A stretch of 64,000 nucleotides of DNA from Clostridiales bacterium (lineage in GTDB: Bacteria > Bacillota > Clostridia > Caldicoprobacterales > DTU083): NCBI GenBank assembly GCA_012842605.1, contig DUSN01000062.1, positions 1 through 64,000 of the forward strand, in the 5' to 3' direction. The translations under genes were made by a program, and so were the position numbers. Below are positions 19,582-29,746 of this stretch, piece by piece. The notes beneath the pieces were generated by a model. The model did no database searches. It saw nothing but the letters and a program-made list of their open reading frames with translations, and had not been told where the DNA came from. The first letter of the stretch is position 1; the number at the start of each line of letters is the position of its first letter.

Positions 19582-20604
19582 TTACAGCAAGCTTTCCTGT
19601 TCATGGACCGGAAGCTTAAGGTGCTTGAAGCCCAGAGAAGTCAATACCCTTCCCCGTGGTGTACGGGCAATAAATCCAAGCTGCAGCAGATACGGTTCAC
19701 AAACATCTTCGATGGTGGTGCTTTCCTCTCCGGTGGAGGCTGCCAAAGTATCCAAACCAACCGGTCCGCCGTCAAATTTCAGTGCAATGGTTCTAAGAAT
19801 CCTTCTGTCTACATCGTCCAGTCCCATATCGTCCACTTCCAGCATGTCCAGGGCTTCTTTTGCAACATCAACAGTAATTGTCCCGTCAGCCCGAATCTGA
19901 GCAAAATCCCGAACTCGTTTCAGCAAACGATTGGTAATGCGGGGAGTACCCCTGGATCTTCTGGCAATCTCATAAGCTCCTTCATCATCAATATCAATAC
20001 CTAAAATCCCTGCAGAACGGACTACTATTTTCTTTAGTTCTTCAGGTGAATACAACTCCAGACGGTTGATAACACCGAAACGGTCCCGAAGTGGTGAAGT
20101 AAGCATGCCTGCCCGTGTAGTTGCACCAATAAGAGTGAATCTGGGCAGATCCAGGCGAATGGACCGGGCACTGGGGCCTTTGCCGATTATAATATCCAGG
20201 GCATAGTCCTCCATAGCCGGATAAAGAATTTCCTCTACGCTCCGGTTAAGCCTGTGGATTTCATCTATGAATAAAACATCCCGGTCACCTAAGTTGGTAA
20301 GGATGGCAGCAAGATCTCCTGCCTTCTCTATAGCCGGACCTGAAGTGACGCGTATGCTGACACCCAATTCATTGGCTATTATATTAGCAAGGGTAGTTTT
20401 GCCCAATCCGGGCGGTCCGTACAGCAGCACGTGATCCAGTGCTTCTCCCCTTTCCCGGGCAGCCTGGATAAAAATCAGCATCTTTTCCTTAACTTTTTCC
20501 TGACCTATGTATTCCGATAACCGCCTTGGTCTGAGGCTGAATTCAATATCCTGATCCTCAATCATAGCATTGGATGCTATAATACGGTCTTCCCGTTCCA
20601 GCAA
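19582..20604 (-). CDS. ruvB: Holliday junction branch-migration ATPase RuvB
   Basis: This 340-residue AAA+ motor drives Holliday junction branch migration with RuvA. It shows [14 protein letters not shown], Walker [12 protein letters not shown], Walker B FIDEIHRL, sensor 1 region [10 protein letters not shown], and a C-terminal winged-helix domain. TTG start at 20604 is backed by AGGAGG. It is separated from ruvA by 12 bp. Confidence 0.98.
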   Translation of the reverse strand: MLEREDRIIASNAMIEDQDIEFSLRPRRLSEYIGQEKVKEKMLIFIQAARERGEALDHVLLYGPPGLGKTTLANIIANELGVSIRVTSGPAIEKAGDLAAILTNLGDRDVLFIDEIHRLNRSVEEILYPAMEDYALDIIIGKGPSARSIRLDLPRFTLIGATTRAGMLTSPLRDRFGVINRLELYSPEELKKIVVRSAGILGIDIDDEGAYEIARRSRGTPRITNRLLKRVRDFAQIRADGTITVDVAKEALDMLEVDDMGLDDVDRRILRTIALKFDGGPVGLDTLAASTGEESTTIEDVCEPYLLQLGFIARTPRGRVLTSLGFKHLKLPVHEQESLL

Positions 20605-20616
20605 ACTCTATTCCTC

Positions 20617-21216
20617 CTATCTTCCGGAGTTGTCCAGATTTTTTAGTGCCTGACGTATCAAGGCGGAAGCATCCTTTCCCTCCAGCCCGGCCAGTGCTCT
20701 TTCAGCCTCTGATGCCGGGTAGCCTAATGCCTGCAGTGCCTGCAATGCTTCCATTTGCTCAGTGTTCCACCGTCTTGATGCAATTGTCATGGATTCCTGA
20801 GGTCTGATTATATCATTGTCTATCTTGTCCTTCAATTCCAGGATAACCCTCTCAGCTGTTTTTTTCCCGATACCGGGTACACTGCAAAGACTTTTGCTGT
20901 CACCGGTAATGATAGCCATAGCAAGCTGGCCTGCTGAAAAAGCCGACAGCATTGCCAGGGCAGCCTTGGGACCTACCCCGGAAACAGATATTAATTTTTC
21001 AAAAAACTGTTTTTCATCTTTATTTAAAAAACCATAAAGCTCCTGGCAATCTTCCCGCAGATGAAGATAGGTAAACAGTTTTACCCGATCGCCCTTGGAC
21101 GGGAGGTTATTCAATACAGAACCCGGTACATAAATCTGATAGCCAATTCCGTTGGCTTCCACAACAACATATTGATTATCTGATTCGGTTAAAATCCCGT
21201 TTATGTATGCGTACAC
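20617..21216 (-). CDS. ruvA: Holliday junction DNA-binding protein RuvA
   Basis: This 199-residue protein holds the Holliday junction as a tetramer and recruits RuvB. It has an N-terminal OB domain, two helix-hairpin-helix motifs (SGVGPKAALAML and PGIGKKTAERVILELKDK) and a C-terminal UBA-like domain contacting RuvB. It begins with GTG at 21216, behind GGAG. It lies 11 bp after ruvC. Confidence 0.97.
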   Translation of the reverse strand: MYAYINGILTESDNQYVVVEANGIGYQIYVPGSVLNNLPSKGDRVKLFTYLHLREDCQELYGFLNKDEKQFFEKLISVSGVGPKAALAMLSAFSAGQLAMAIITGDSKSLCSVPGIGKKTAERVILELKDKIDNDIIRPQESMTIASRRWNTEQMEALQALQALGYPASEAERALAGLEGKDASALIRQALKNLDNSGR

Positions 21217-21227
21217 TTGCTTCTCTC

Positions 21228-21722
21228 CTATCTGCTGCCCAGCTTTCTTCCATTCTGGGAGCTATGTATATGGCACACTGCTACAGCCAGCGCATCAGCC
21301 GCGTCATCCGGTTTAGGTATTTCCCTGAGGTTTAATAAAAGCTTGACCATATTTTGTACCTGATGCTTGTCCGCCCTTCCATATCCTACTACTGCCTGCT
21401 TGACCTGCAGCGGAGTATACTCATAAAGGTCGATGTTTTTCCTGGCTCCTGCCAGCACTGCTGCACCCCGGGCATGTCCGATAATCAGGGCGGTCTTTAC
21501 ATTCTTGTTAAAAAACAGCTCCTCATACGCCATTGCATCAGGGGAGTATTGCTGAATAAGGTCATCAACAGAATTGAATATTTTCAATAACCTCTGAGGG
21601 GTATTCATACCTGATGGGGTGGTTACTATGCCATAATCCAGAACCTTCATTGCATTATTGCTTGACTCAATTACACCATAGCCCATGATAGCCATTCCCG
21701 GATCTATACCCAAAACAATCAC
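21228..21722 (-). CDS. ruvC: Crossover junction endodeoxyribonuclease RuvC
   Basis: This RNase H-fold resolvase of about 164 residues cuts Holliday junctions. The acidic catalytic residues lie in [10 protein letters not shown] (first Asp), AYEELFF (Glu) and the C-terminal [12 protein letters not shown] (two Asp). GTG at 21722 is preferred on spacing from AAGGGTG; TTG at 21725 is an equal alternative. It heads the ruvCAB operon on the minus strand. Confidence 0.96.
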   Translation of the reverse strand: MIVLGIDPGMAIMGYGVIESSNNAMKVLDYGIVTTPSGMNTPQRLLKIFNSVDDLIQQYSPDAMAYEELFFNKNVKTALIIGHARGAAVLAGARKNIDLYEYTPLQVKQAVVGYGRADKHQVQNMVKLLLNLREIPKPDDAADALAVAVCHIHSSQNGRKLGSR

Positions 21723-22019
21723 CAAATCACCCTTATCTGCTGTGTAAAAGCCCTAATTAGCTAATAACTGAAGCGGCCATTTAAGACTATCTTTTATATG
21801 ACCATCTTCTGATAACCTTTATAAATCTACTTATAACTACAGATTATGCTGACAGTCATATGCTTCATTTTCCACTATAGTAATATTATGCTTTTTAGGG
21901 AGTGATGTCAATGTATAATGCCTGACAGTTCTTCCGAACATAAACTTAAACATCAGTCTTGTATTCATGGACTGCTTTTGATATAGTCCTATAATGTAAA
22001 ATTAATTGGTTAAAATATC

Positions 22020-22056
22020 TTGCATATTTATTCACTATTATGTATAATTATTTACA
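22020..22056 (+). promoter_or_regulatory. argG promoter with candidate ArgR operator
   Basis: TTGCAT (22020-22025), 17 bp, then a perfect TATAAT (22043-22048). The near-palindrome TGTATAATTATTTACA (22041-22056) covers the -10, and a second similar half (TGCATATTTATTCA, 22021-22034) lies on the -35. Both resemble ARG boxes (TGAATnnnnATTCA type). Repression by ArgR in arginine is the expected control. The rest of the 356-bp gap to ruvC shows nothing clear. Confidence 0.55.
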
Positions 22057-22081
22057 ACTTGAGAAAGAAAGGTGAAGTATA

Positions 22082-23299
22082 ATGTCTGAAAAACAGAAGG
22101 TAATTCTTGCATATTCGGGAGGATTGGATACTTCCATAATCATTCCATGGCTTAAAGAAAACTACGACTACGAAGTTATAGCTATGGCTGCAGACGTAGG
22201 CCAGGGAGAAGAACTTGAGCCACTTAGGGAAAAGGCAATAAAAACAGGTGCAAGCAAGATTTATATAGAAGATCTTAAAGAAGAATTTGTAAATGATTTT
22301 ATATTTCCCACGCTGAAAGCCGGTGCCGTTTATGAAAAGAAATACCTTCTCGGCACCTCCTTTGCCCGTCCGGTTATTGCAAAGCGTCTGGTAGAGATCG
22401 CCGAAAAGGAAGGAGCAGTTGCTATTTGCCACGGCGCAACCGGAAAAGGCAATGACCAGGTACGCTTTGAGCTGACCATAAAAGCTCTTAATCCCAATTT
22501 GAGAATAATCGCTCCCTGGCGCATATGGGACATAAAATCCAGGGAAGAAGAAATTGAATACGCTTTAGCCCGCAATATTACCATTCCGGTTTCAAAAGAG
22601 CACAACTACAGCATGGACAGAAACCTGTGGCATTTAAGCCATGAAGGCAGCGACCTGGAGGATCCCTGGAACGAACCCAAGGAAAACCTTTTAATGATTT
22701 GCACTCCACCGACAAAAGCTCCGGATGAGCCGGAATACGTGGAAATAGAATTTGAAAAGGGTATACCGGTAAAGGTAAACGGAACTGCTTATGACGGAGT
22801 TTCATTAATCCAGCTGCTTAACGAGATTGGTGCAAGGCATGGTGTGGGAATTGCGGATATGGTAGAAAATCGGCTGGTGGGCATGAAATCCCGTGGTGTA
22901 TATGAGACACCGGGCGGAACAATCCTCTATGCGGCTCACCAGGAACTTGAATCCATAACCCTGGACCGCGCTGTTCTCCAATACAAGCAGCTTGTGGCTA
23001 TTAAGTTTGCCGAACTGGTGTATGACGGCAACTGGTTTACCCCATTGCGCAAAGCCTTGTCAGCCTTTGTTGACGTAACCCAGGAAACAGTTACCGGCAA
23101 AGTCCGCCTGAAACTGTACAAGGGAAATGTATACCCAGCCGGTGTACAGTCGCCCTATTCGCTGTACAGCGAGGAATTTGCCACCTTCGGAGAAGATGAA
23201 GTATATAACCAGAAGGATGCTGAAGGTTTCATCAACTTGTTCGGACTGCCCCTTAAGATACGGGCTCTTATGGAACAAAAACGGGGGCTGAAGCCATGA
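22082..23299 (+). CDS. argG: Argininosuccinate synthase
   Basis: This 405-residue enzyme joins citrulline and aspartate using ATP in arginine synthesis. It carries the PP-loop-like [10 protein letters not shown] at residues 9-18, a second block [15 protein letters not shown], and the [23 protein letters not shown] segment of the active site. ATG at 22082 follows AAAGGTGA. It overlaps argH by 4 bp (ATGA), so the two are co-translated. Confidence 0.98.
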   Translation: MSEKQKVILAYSGGLDTSIIIPWLKENYDYEVIAMAADVGQGEELEPLREKAIKTGASKIYIEDLKEEFVNDFIFPTLKAGAVYEKKYLLGTSFARPVIAKRLVEIAEKEGAVAICHGATGKGNDQVRFELTIKALNPNLRIIAPWRIWDIKSREEEIEYALARNITIPVSKEHNYSMDRNLWHLSHEGSDLEDPWNEPKENLLMICTPPTKAPDEPEYVEIEFEKGIPVKVNGTAYDGVSLIQLLNEIGARHGVGIADMVENRLVGMKSRGVYETPGGTILYAAHQELESITLDRAVLQYKQLVAIKFAELVYDGNWFTPLRKALSAFVDVTQETVTGKVRLKLYKGNVYPAGVQSPYSLYSEEFATFGEDEVYNQKDAEGFINLFGLPLKIRALMEQKRGLKP

Positions 23300-24678
23300 A
23301 ACTGTGGGGCGGGCGGTTTGAGAAAAAAACATCCGCCGAAGTTGATGACTTTCATTCCTCCATTCATTTTGACTATAAAATGTATCGCCAGGATATTCTG
23401 GGCAGCATAGCACATGCAAAAATGCTGGGCCGCCAGGGCATTATTCCGGCTGATGAAGCTGAGTTAATCTGCGATACGCTGAAAAAGCTCCTTGATGAAA
23501 TTGAAGCAGGTGAAATTCAATTCAGCATAGAAGCAGAAGACATCCATATGAATATTGAAACGCTGCTTATTGAACGAATAGGAGATGTCGGCAAAAAGCT
23601 TCATACCGGAAGAAGCCGAAATGACCAGGTGGCATTGGATACGCGGATGTATGCCATGGAAGAGACCGGACATATCCTGACACTGCTTGCAGCATTGGAA
23701 TCCGAGCTGCTGCGTCAGGCAGAACAGAATATTGAAAGTTACATGCCGGGATATACTCATCTGCAGAAGGCCCAGCCCATTACCCTGGCTCACCATCTGA
23801 TGGCATATTTTGAAATGTTCAGAAGAGACATGGAGCGGCTGATTGACTGCAGAAAACGGATCAACATAATGCCTTTAGGTTCAGGCGCATTGGCCGGAAC
23901 TACCTATCCCCTGGACCGGAACTGGGCAGCCGGGGAACTGGGCTTTGGAGACATAACCCGAAACAGTCTGGATGCGGTGAGTGACAGGGATTTTGTAATA
24001 GAAACCCTGTGCTGCTGTTCCATGATAATGATGCACCTGAGCCGTTTCTGTGAAGAGTTGATAATATGGTCCACAGATGAATTCCGGTTTGTTGAAATGG
24101 ATGATGCCTACAGCACAGGCAGCAGCATTATGCCGCAGAAGAAAAACCCTGACGTAGCCGAGCTTATAAGAGGCAAAACCGGAAGAGTATATGGCGACCT
24201 TATTACCATCCTTACTGTTATGAAGGGCCTGCCCCTGGCATACAACAAGGACATGCAGGAAGACAAGGAAGCATTGTTTGACGGCCTGGAAACCGTAAAA
24301 AAATGTATACGGGTCTTCACAGGCATGATATCAACCCTGAAGTTCTGCAAAGAACGCATGGAACGCAGCGCTCTGTCGGGATTTGCCAATGCCACGGATG
24401 CAGCAGATTATTTAGTAAAAAAAGGCCTTCCCTTTAGAAGCGCCCATGAAGTAACAGGCAAGCTGGTGCTGCACTGCCTGAAAGAGGGCAAAGGCCTCCT
24501 GGATCTGGATATAGATGAGCTTAAAGAATTTTCTCCCCTGTTTGAAGAGGATGTATACCAGGCACTATCACTGGAAGCCTGTGTAAACGGTCGCAAGCTT
24601 CCGGGGGGACCGGCTGCTGAGGCAGTGAAAAATGCAATAGCACAGGGCAAAGAATGGCTGAAAAAAACGGCAGGTTAA
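23296..24678 (+). CDS. argH: Argininosuccinate lyase
   Basis: This 460-residue fumarase/aspartase-superfamily enzyme cleaves argininosuccinate to arginine and fumarate. It begins [18 protein letters not shown], has the [13 protein letters not shown] loop, [10 protein letters not shown], and the signature [12 protein letters not shown]. The length is normal. Its stop codon lies in the loop of the terminator that follows. Confidence 0.98.
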   Translation: MKLWGGRFEKKTSAEVDDFHSSIHFDYKMYRQDILGSIAHAKMLGRQGIIPADEAELICDTLKKLLDEIEAGEIQFSIEAEDIHMNIETLLIERIGDVGKKLHTGRSRNDQVALDTRMYAMEETGHILTLLAALESELLRQAEQNIESYMPGYTHLQKAQPITLAHHLMAYFEMFRRDMERLIDCRKRINIMPLGSGALAGTTYPLDRNWAAGELGFGDITRNSLDAVSDRDFVIETLCCCSMIMMHLSRFCEELIIWSTDEFRFVEMDDAYSTGSSIMPQKKNPDVAELIRGKTGRVYGDLITILTVMKGLPLAYNKDMQEDKEALFDGLETVKKCIRVFTGMISTLKFCKERMERSALSGFANATDAADYLVKKGLPFRSAHEVTGKLVLHCLKEGKGLLDLDIDELKEFSPLFEEDVYQALSLEACVNGRKLPGGPAAEAVKNAIAQGKEWLKKTAG

Positions 24679-24695
24679 TTTCCTGCCGTTTTTCT
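24664..24695. terminator. Bidirectional terminator between argH and proA
   Basis: AAAAACGGCAGG (24663-24674) and CCTGCCGTTTTT (24682-24693) form a strong stem with A and T tracts on both sides. It serves argH on the plus strand and proA on the minus strand; both stop codons lie in or next to it. Confidence 0.93.
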
Positions 24696-25941
24696 ACTTT
24701 CTGATTTGTCCGTTGCCGAGAACAACATACTTAATGGTTGTCAGTTCCTTCAATCCCATAGGTCCTCTCGCATGAAGCTTTTGTGTGCTTATTCCTATTT
24801 CTGCACCAAACCCGAATTCAAAACCGTCGGTAAACCGTGTTGATGCATTTACATAGACAGCGGCTGCGTCGACCTCCTGGGTAAACCTGCGTCCTTTGAA
24901 ATAATTCGTAGTTACAATAGCTTCGGAATGCTTCGTACCGTATTTGGATATATGAGAAATAGCTTCGTCGATGCCGTCAACAACCTTAACCGCCATAATC
25001 AAATCCAAATATTCGGTATACCAGTCTTCCTCTGCAGCAGGAATAAGTCCGTCTACATATCGGGCTGCCTCAGGGCACCCGCGAAGTTCTACACCCGCTT
25101 CTCTCAGCTTTTGGGCTATAACCGGAAGCAATTCCGGAGCTGCCTTTTTGTCTATCAGCAGCTTTTCAGCCGCGTTGCATACACCGGGGCGCTGGGTTTT
25201 GGCATTAACAACAATATTAACAGCCATTTCAGGATCACATTCGCTGTCAACATATACATGACAGTTCCCTACCCCTGTCTCAATAACAGGAATCCTGGAG
25301 TTTTCCACTACCGTCCTGATAAGACCGGCACCGCCTCTGGGGATAAGTACATCTATAATTCCGTTTAGCTGCATCAATTCAATGACACTCTTGCGGTCCG
25401 TATCACATATCAATTGTATTGAGCCTTCCGGAATGCCTGCCTTGCAGGCTGCCCGGGCCATAACAGATGAAATAGCCTGATTTGAATTTATAGCCTCAGA
25501 GCCGCCTCTTAATACAACTGCATTTGCAGTCTTAATGCAAAGGCCTATGGCATCAGCCGTTACATTGGGGCGTGACTCATATATAATGCCGACTACTCCA
25601 AGCGGCACCCGCCGTTGTGCTACTTCAAGGCCGTTGGGACGAGTCCAGGCAGAAATGGTTTCTCCAATGGGGTCAGGCAGCGCTTTAATTTGGCGAAGGC
25701 CTTCTGCCATATCACTGATGCGTTTCTTATTCAAGGTAAGCCGGTCTATAAAAGCTTTCGGCCTCCCTGCAGCTGTTGCCGCATCCACATCTTTCTGATT
25801 TTCCTGCAAAATCCTGTCTGCTTCAGATTCCAGCGCAGCAGCCATCGCTTCCAATGCCATATCCTTGATTTGTGATGAAAGTGAAGCCAAATGCCTGGCT
25901 GCGTTTTTAGCCTGGGTTGCTTTTGCTAATACTTCACTCAT
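24694..25941 (-). CDS. proA: Gamma-glutamyl phosphate reductase
   Basis: This 415-residue aldehyde dehydrogenase-superfamily enzyme reduces gamma-glutamyl phosphate to glutamate semialdehyde with NADPH in proline synthesis. The PLGVVGIIYESRPNVTADAI block and the catalytic cysteine in QRPGVCNAAEK are present. ATG follows GGAGGGTG. It overlaps proB by 8 bp, which matches the proBA operon logic. Confidence 0.98.
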   Translation of the reverse strand: MSEVLAKATQAKNAARHLASLSSQIKDMALEAMAAALESEADRILQENQKDVDAATAAGRPKAFIDRLTLNKKRISDMAEGLRQIKALPDPIGETISAWTRPNGLEVAQRRVPLGVVGIIYESRPNVTADAIGLCIKTANAVVLRGGSEAINSNQAISSVMARAACKAGIPEGSIQLICDTDRKSVIELMQLNGIIDVLIPRGGAGLIRTVVENSRIPVIETGVGNCHVYVDSECDPEMAVNIVVNAKTQRPGVCNAAEKLLIDKKAAPELLPVIAQKLREAGVELRGCPEAARYVDGLIPAAEEDWYTEYLDLIMAVKVVDGIDEAISHISKYGTKHSEAIVTTNYFKGRRFTQEVDAAAVYVNASTRFTDGFEFGFGAEIGISTQKLHARGPMGLKELTTIKYVVLGNGQIRK

Positions 25942-26752
25942 TCACTTCACCCTCCCTGCAGGGTACAAACAGAGTTCCTATGTCTTCCCCTGCCAGCACC
26001 CTGGTAATATTACGAGGATCATCCCCGTTTGCAATAACCATTGGGATACCATGCTGGTTGCAGATCTGAGCAGCTGCTATTTTAGTTTTCATGCCGCCGG
26101 TACCAAGATTGTTATGAGTGCTTCCGCAGGCATTGATAATGTCTTCTGTTATACCGTATACCACATGGATCAGCCGGGCATCCTTATGGTCATTAGGATC
26201 CTTGTCGTACAAGCCGTCAATGTCTGACAGCAGGATCAGCAAATCAGCCTTAACCAGTACTGATACTATGGCTGATAAGGTATCGTTGTCACCGAATTGA
26301 ATCTGTTCGATAGAAATTGTATCATTTTCATTGACGATAGGAATGCTGTTATAACGGAACAATGTAGAAAAAGTGTTGACCGCGTTCTGCTCTCTTTCTC
26401 CTCCGTCCAAAACGTCCTTGGTAAGCAGAACCTGAGAGGTCAGATGACCGTATTCTCCAAATAGTTTGGAATATATATACATGAGATTAACCTGGCCAAT
26501 AGCAGCCAATGCCTGCTTTTCAGGTATAGTATCCGGCCGCTGGGCCAGGCCCATTTTAGCACGGCCTACTGCAATAGCACCGGATGTAACCAGAATGACA
26601 TTTTTTCCCTGATTTTTTAGATCGGACAAGACCCGTGCGAGTTGTTCAATGATCATCAGATTCAGTTTGCCGTTAGGATGGGTAATTGTAGATGTCCCTA
26701 CTTTTACCACTATAGTACTAGCAGATTTGATTCTGCTTTTTGTTCTGGTCAA
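25934..26752 (-). CDS. proB: Glutamate 5-kinase (short form without PUA domain)
   Basis: This kinase of about 272 residues phosphorylates glutamate as the first proline step. It has the amino acid kinase fold: VVKVGTSTITH, LVTSGAIAVGRAKMG, ENDTISIEQIQFGDNDTLSA, LLSDIDGLY and GTGGMKTKIAAA. The C-terminal PUA domain of E. coli ProB is absent, as in many Clostridia. The start is unclear: TTG at 26752 or 26761. A small hairpin (ATGCCC/GGGGCAT, 26768-26786) lies before the AGGGGG site. Confidence 0.93.
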   Translation of the reverse strand: MTRTKSRIKSASTIVVKVGTSTITHPNGKLNLMIIEQLARVLSDLKNQGKNVILVTSGAIAVGRAKMGLAQRPDTIPEKQALAAIGQVNLMYIYSKLFGEYGHLTSQVLLTKDVLDGGEREQNAVNTFSTLFRYNSIPIVNENDTISIEQIQFGDNDTLSAIVSVLVKADLLILLSDIDGLYDKDPNDHKDARLIHVVYGITEDIINACGSTHNNLGTGGMKTKIAAAQICNQHGIPMVIANGDDPRNITRVLAGEDIGTLFVPCREGEVNE

Positions 26753-26956
26753 GTTAATCAAACCCCCTATGCCCCGTCAGCGGGCATTACGCTTTAATAG
26801 TTTTGTCTTATTTTACTATTTTTCAATTCGATTAGCAATATGCCTTGTTTATATTCCGATTGCAAGTTTACTATTAGATTTCCATTAGTTCTCTGTTAGT
26901 TATCTGTTTATCATCTGATGGTTTTATTATTCAATTTCATTGTCTATATTTAGTGT

Positions 26957-27565
26957 TTAGCTTTCCCAGTCCTCCATCAATTGCTCTACTGCCTCAATGC
27001 TGTCCAGGACCATACCTTTGCTTACCTGTTCCTGCAGTTCCTGACTCAGCCTGTCAATCGGAATATTGGTAGCCTCTACGGCAATCATATAACCGGTATC
27101 TTTATCCGCCCTGAATATAACCAGAAAACCGTCCTCCTCCCTGATTATATAGTGGTCAGGGCAATAGCTGTTTATTTTAGTCGACAGCAATACTCTTTCA
27201 GGTGAAAAATCTTTTAGCTGCCAATCCGGAAAGGCCTGGGCAATTTCGCTCCTTGTTTTCCCTATAAAGCGCTTTTCCATAAACTGCTCCTCAGTATAGG
27301 TGTGCCCGCATTTGGTATAGTGACGCTCCAGTATAATTTTGGCATCATTTTCGGTCTTGCTAGCCTCAATTACATAAGGACTGGGGGTCTGTGATCCTTC
27401 ATCAAGTGATTGATTCGTATCTTCACGGGTTATATAGTCCTTATTAAAACGCCCGTATATATCAGGAATACGCCTGAGATAACCATAGGACAGAACCGCT
27501 ATGGAAAGCAGCAATACCAGGCCTGGAACCAGGATAAATATTTTTTTATATCTATGGAAAAACAC
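26957..27565 (-). CDS. BofC C-terminal domain-like sporulation protein
   Basis: This protein of about 202 residues has one N-terminal transmembrane helix (about residues 8-28) and an extracytoplasmic domain. The segment LERHYTKCGHT, the IGKTRSEIAQAFPDWQLKDFSPERVLL block and the SYCPDHYIIREEDGFLVIF block resemble BofC C-terminal domain proteins of Clostridia. BofC in B. subtilis acts in the forespore-to-mother-cell checkpoint on SpoIVB. The GTG at 27565 has GGAGGG seven bases upstream. That start lies inside a strong hairpin. Family call is from memory of the motif pattern; role is inferred. Confidence 0.7.
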   Translation of the reverse strand: MFFHRYKKIFILVPGLVLLLSIAVLSYGYLRRIPDIYGRFNKDYITREDTNQSLDEGSQTPSPYVIEASKTENDAKIILERHYTKCGHTYTEEQFMEKRFIGKTRSEIAQAFPDWQLKDFSPERVLLSTKINSYCPDHYIIREEDGFLVIFRADKDTGYMIAVEATNIPIDRLSQELQEQVSKGMVLDSIEAVEQLMEDWES

Positions 27566-27606
27566 TATTATCCCTCCACAAACTGTCTTTGGATAATAGT
27601 GTTTCC
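27556..27606 (-). promoter_or_regulatory. Hairpin covering the start codon of the BofC-like gene
   Basis: On the minus-strand RNA GGAAACACUAUUAUCC (27606-27591) pairs with GGAUAAUAGUGUUUUUCC (27573-27556): 14 continuous pairs plus two after a UU bulge. The GUG start and the end of the Shine-Dalgarno sit in the 3' arm. It may repress translation, end the upstream transcript, or both. Confidence 0.6.
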
Positions 27607-27656
27607 ATTTTTTCTCAAAATATACATGCACATAGATATCAATATAAGTATATACC

Positions 27657-28154
27657 TTAATTAGGCCTTACTCCCAAAATCTTTATAAAGCGGATCCTGC
27701 TCCAGAAATATTTTGACAGTGGATATTCCTTTCTGTCATAAGTATGAGTGTTAATCTGAATATTACTCACCTCCGGAGGATTGCCGCATTTGACGATTAT
27801 AAGAGAATGACTGAACCTGCCTGTATCCTGAAAGGCTAACTGAATAATATCGCCTGGTTCCAAATTGGTTATAACTGTCTCCTGTCCCACCGGCCCAGGT
27901 CCTCCTGTTTTTCTTGTTAGAAAATTGTAAAGGTATTGGACACCGGTCCATGCCGGAGCCTTATCATTCGGGTTTCTATAGTACCATCCAAAATCCCTTG
28001 TATAGTTCATTATACCACTGCCTGCGTAAATGCATTGGGAAATAAAATTAGTACAATCTCCCCCAAGATTGGAATAATCATAGTATTGTGGATTCCTGCC
28101 TAAAGCCCAGATATTTGCATATTCAACTGCTTTTATTCTGTCATACGGCAGCAT
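27657..28154 (-). CDS. Amidase domain (Amidase_6-like, CHAP/NlpC-type) protein
   Basis: This 165-residue protein lacks a signal peptide. It carries GGDCTNFISQCIYAGSG with a Cys in the position of the catalytic Cys of the amidase_6 family, then the WTGVQYLYNFL segment, LEPGDIIQL and a SHSLIIVKC histidine block. Such domains occur in cell-wall or spore-associated hydrolases of Firmicutes. The substrate is not known. ATG at 28154 has GGAGGG upstream, which is locked in a hairpin. It is followed by the BofC-like gene 92 bp on. Confidence 0.75.
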   Translation of the reverse strand: MLPYDRIKAVEYANIWALGRNPQYYDYSNLGGDCTNFISQCIYAGSGIMNYTRDFGWYYRNPNDKAPAWTGVQYLYNFLTRKTGGPGPVGQETVITNLEPGDIIQLAFQDTGRFSHSLIIVKCGNPPEVSNIQINTHTYDRKEYPLSKYFWSRIRFIKILGVRPN

Positions 28155-28160
28155 AAAACA

Positions 28161-28200
28161 ACCCTCCGCATATTATATAAATCCATTATATGCAGAGGGT
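28161..28200 (-). promoter_or_regulatory. Hairpin covering the ribosome binding site of the amidase-like gene
   Basis: ACCCUCUGCAUAU (28200-28188) pairs with AUAUGCGGAGGGU (28173-28161) over 13 positions with one G-U pair. The 3' arm holds GGAGGG, the Shine-Dalgarno of the 28154 start. UUGUUUU follows, so it can also act as the yebC terminator. Confidence 0.65.
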
Positions 28201-28259
28201 ATATATCAGGTAACGTTTCATCTTATAAGTTGTATACAGCATTTATAGCTTTGCCTGGA

Positions 28260-29003
28260 TTATGCTTCAAAATCCTCCGGGAACTCGGCATTATGATATA
28301 CATTTTGCACATCATCATTGTCTTCCATCATATCAATCAGCTTCATTACTTTCTGAGCTTGTTCCGCATCAAGCTGTACCGTATTTTGAGGCACCATCTC
28401 TATTTCAGCCGATGCAAAAGTATATCCCGCTTGTTCCAGCGCATCCCGTACGGCGGAAAAATTAGTGGGATCAGTGTATATTTCATACGCATCGGTATTA
28501 TCCTGGACATCCTCAGCACCTGCCTCGATAGCAGTCATCATTAATTCATCCTCGTCCAATTTTTCGTTCTTTTCTATTACCAGCACGCCTTTGCGGTCAA
28601 ACATCCAGGAAACGCATCCGGTAGCACCAAGGCTTCCACCGTTTCTGTCAAATATATAACGCATTTCGCTTGCTGTTCGATTGCGGTTGTCTGTAAGTAC
28701 TTCCACTATCATAGCGACTCCGCTCGGCCCATAGCCCTCGTAGGTTACATCCTCATAATTGACGGAGTCTACTTCTCCTGCTGCTTTTTTGATGCTTCGC
28801 ATTATATTTTCATTTGGCATGTTGTTTGCTTTGGCCTTTGCTATAACATCTTTAAGCCGGGAATTAACGTTAGGGTCGCTGCTTCCGCCTTCTTTTACCG
28901 CCACTGCAATTTCCCTGCCAATTTTAGTAAAAATCTTGCCCTTCTGTGCATCGGTTTTTTCTTTTTTATGCTTTATATTCGCCCATTTTGAATGGCCTGA
29001 CAT
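28260..29003 (-). CDS. yebC: YebC/PmpR family protein
   Basis: This 247-residue protein begins [22 protein letters not shown], the unmistakable YebC start, and has the acidic middle and [11 protein letters not shown]-like C-terminus of the family. Family members were long called transcription factors; recent work links them to translation of difficult proline-rich stretches by ribosomes. The ATG at 29003 is fixed by GGAGG seven bases upstream. yunB lies 80 bp upstream. Confidence 0.96.
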   Translation of the reverse strand: MSGHSKWANIKHKKEKTDAQKGKIFTKIGREIAVAVKEGGSSDPNVNSRLKDVIAKAKANNMPNENIMRSIKKAAGEVDSVNYEDVTYEGYGPSGVAMIVEVLTDNRNRTASEMRYIFDRNGGSLGATGCVSWMFDRKGVLVIEKNEKLDEDELMMTAIEAGAEDVQDNTDAYEIYTDPTNFSAVRDALEQAGYTFASAEIEMVPQNTVQLDAEQAQKVMKLIDMMEDNDDVQNVYHNAEFPEDFEA

Positions 29004-29083
29004 AGGTAAACCTCCTATATTAAATTGCCATTTCATATGATACCATATGTTGTCCTGCCTGTAAAGTTTATGCGTCAAAGTAC

Positions 29084-29746
29084 TCAATCACCGTCAGGTA
29101 CCAGGTTGAGCATTTGGTCTTCATTGTCTACATTTACGTAGGAGTCAGGAACGTCTCCTACAATAATCGTATCGGTTATTGGAACCCTTGTAGACACAGT
29201 AATGATTTCACTTCCCAGGGGTACAACAATTCGCACCTGGGTTTTCAACTCCAGATATATCTTGTGCCTTGTCTGATTTATTCCAGCCTGCCGGAATTCA
29301 TCACTGAAATCTGTAGACACTGACCCTACCGGGATGATCTTTACAGGGATGTTGGGACCTCTGCCGGACAACAGCTTGCTCTTTGTAATTGATCCCAGCG
29401 GCACGCTTATCCCCGCTTCTCCCAATGACTGGATCTCGTCCTGGGCCAAAGTAGATGTTTCCCGCGCCAGGGTATTTATTAGAATAGTGTTATACTGAAT
29501 CATAGTAATTTTTCCATCTTTATCAGTCAATACATCAGTAAGATCGGTATATTTTATATTGCTTCCAAGTATCTTGCTTACCGCGTTGTTCATTGCCAGA
29601 ACAGCTATGTATTCGACTTTGGCTTCCGACATAGCTATTATGGTAGGCTTAATACCGGTATCTATCAATATGAATATCAATACTGCTGTAACTACAATTA
29701 TTAATAAAATAATGATTGCTTTGTTTTTCGGCCTGATTTGGAGCAT
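29084..29746 (-). CDS. yunB: Sporulation protein YunB
   Basis: This protein of about 220 residues has one N-terminal transmembrane helix (about residues 10-30) and an outside domain. The segments [67 protein letters not shown] and the [13 protein letters not shown] block match YunB, a sigma-E-dependent sporulation protein in Bacillus of poorly defined function. ATG at 29746 has GGGAGGTG upstream; a GTG at 29755 is too close to that site. Confidence 0.92.
   Translation of the reverse strand: MLQIRPKNKAIIILLIIVVTAVLIFILIDTGIKPTIIAMSEAKVEYIAVLAMNNAVSKILGSNIKYTDLTDVLTDKDGKITMIQYNTILINTLARETSTLAQDEIQSLGEAGISVPLGSITKSKLLSGRGPNIPVKIIPVGSVSTDFSDEFRQAGINQTRHKIYLELKTQVRIVVPLGSEIITVSTRVPITDTIIVGDVPDSYVNVDNEDQMLNLVPDGD

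Noticed and set aside
21928-21939. GTTCTTCCGAAC upstream of ruvC, resembling an SOS box
   Set aside because: The half sites are in the wrong order (GTTC-N4-GAAC rather than GAAC-N4-GTTC), so it does not fit LexA of Firmicutes.
26768-26786. Hairpin ATGCCC/GGGGCAT before proB as a riboswitch or attenuator
   Set aside because: Only six base pairs, no terminator or alternative structure nearby; a known proline-linked T-box would have AGGGTGG, which is absent.
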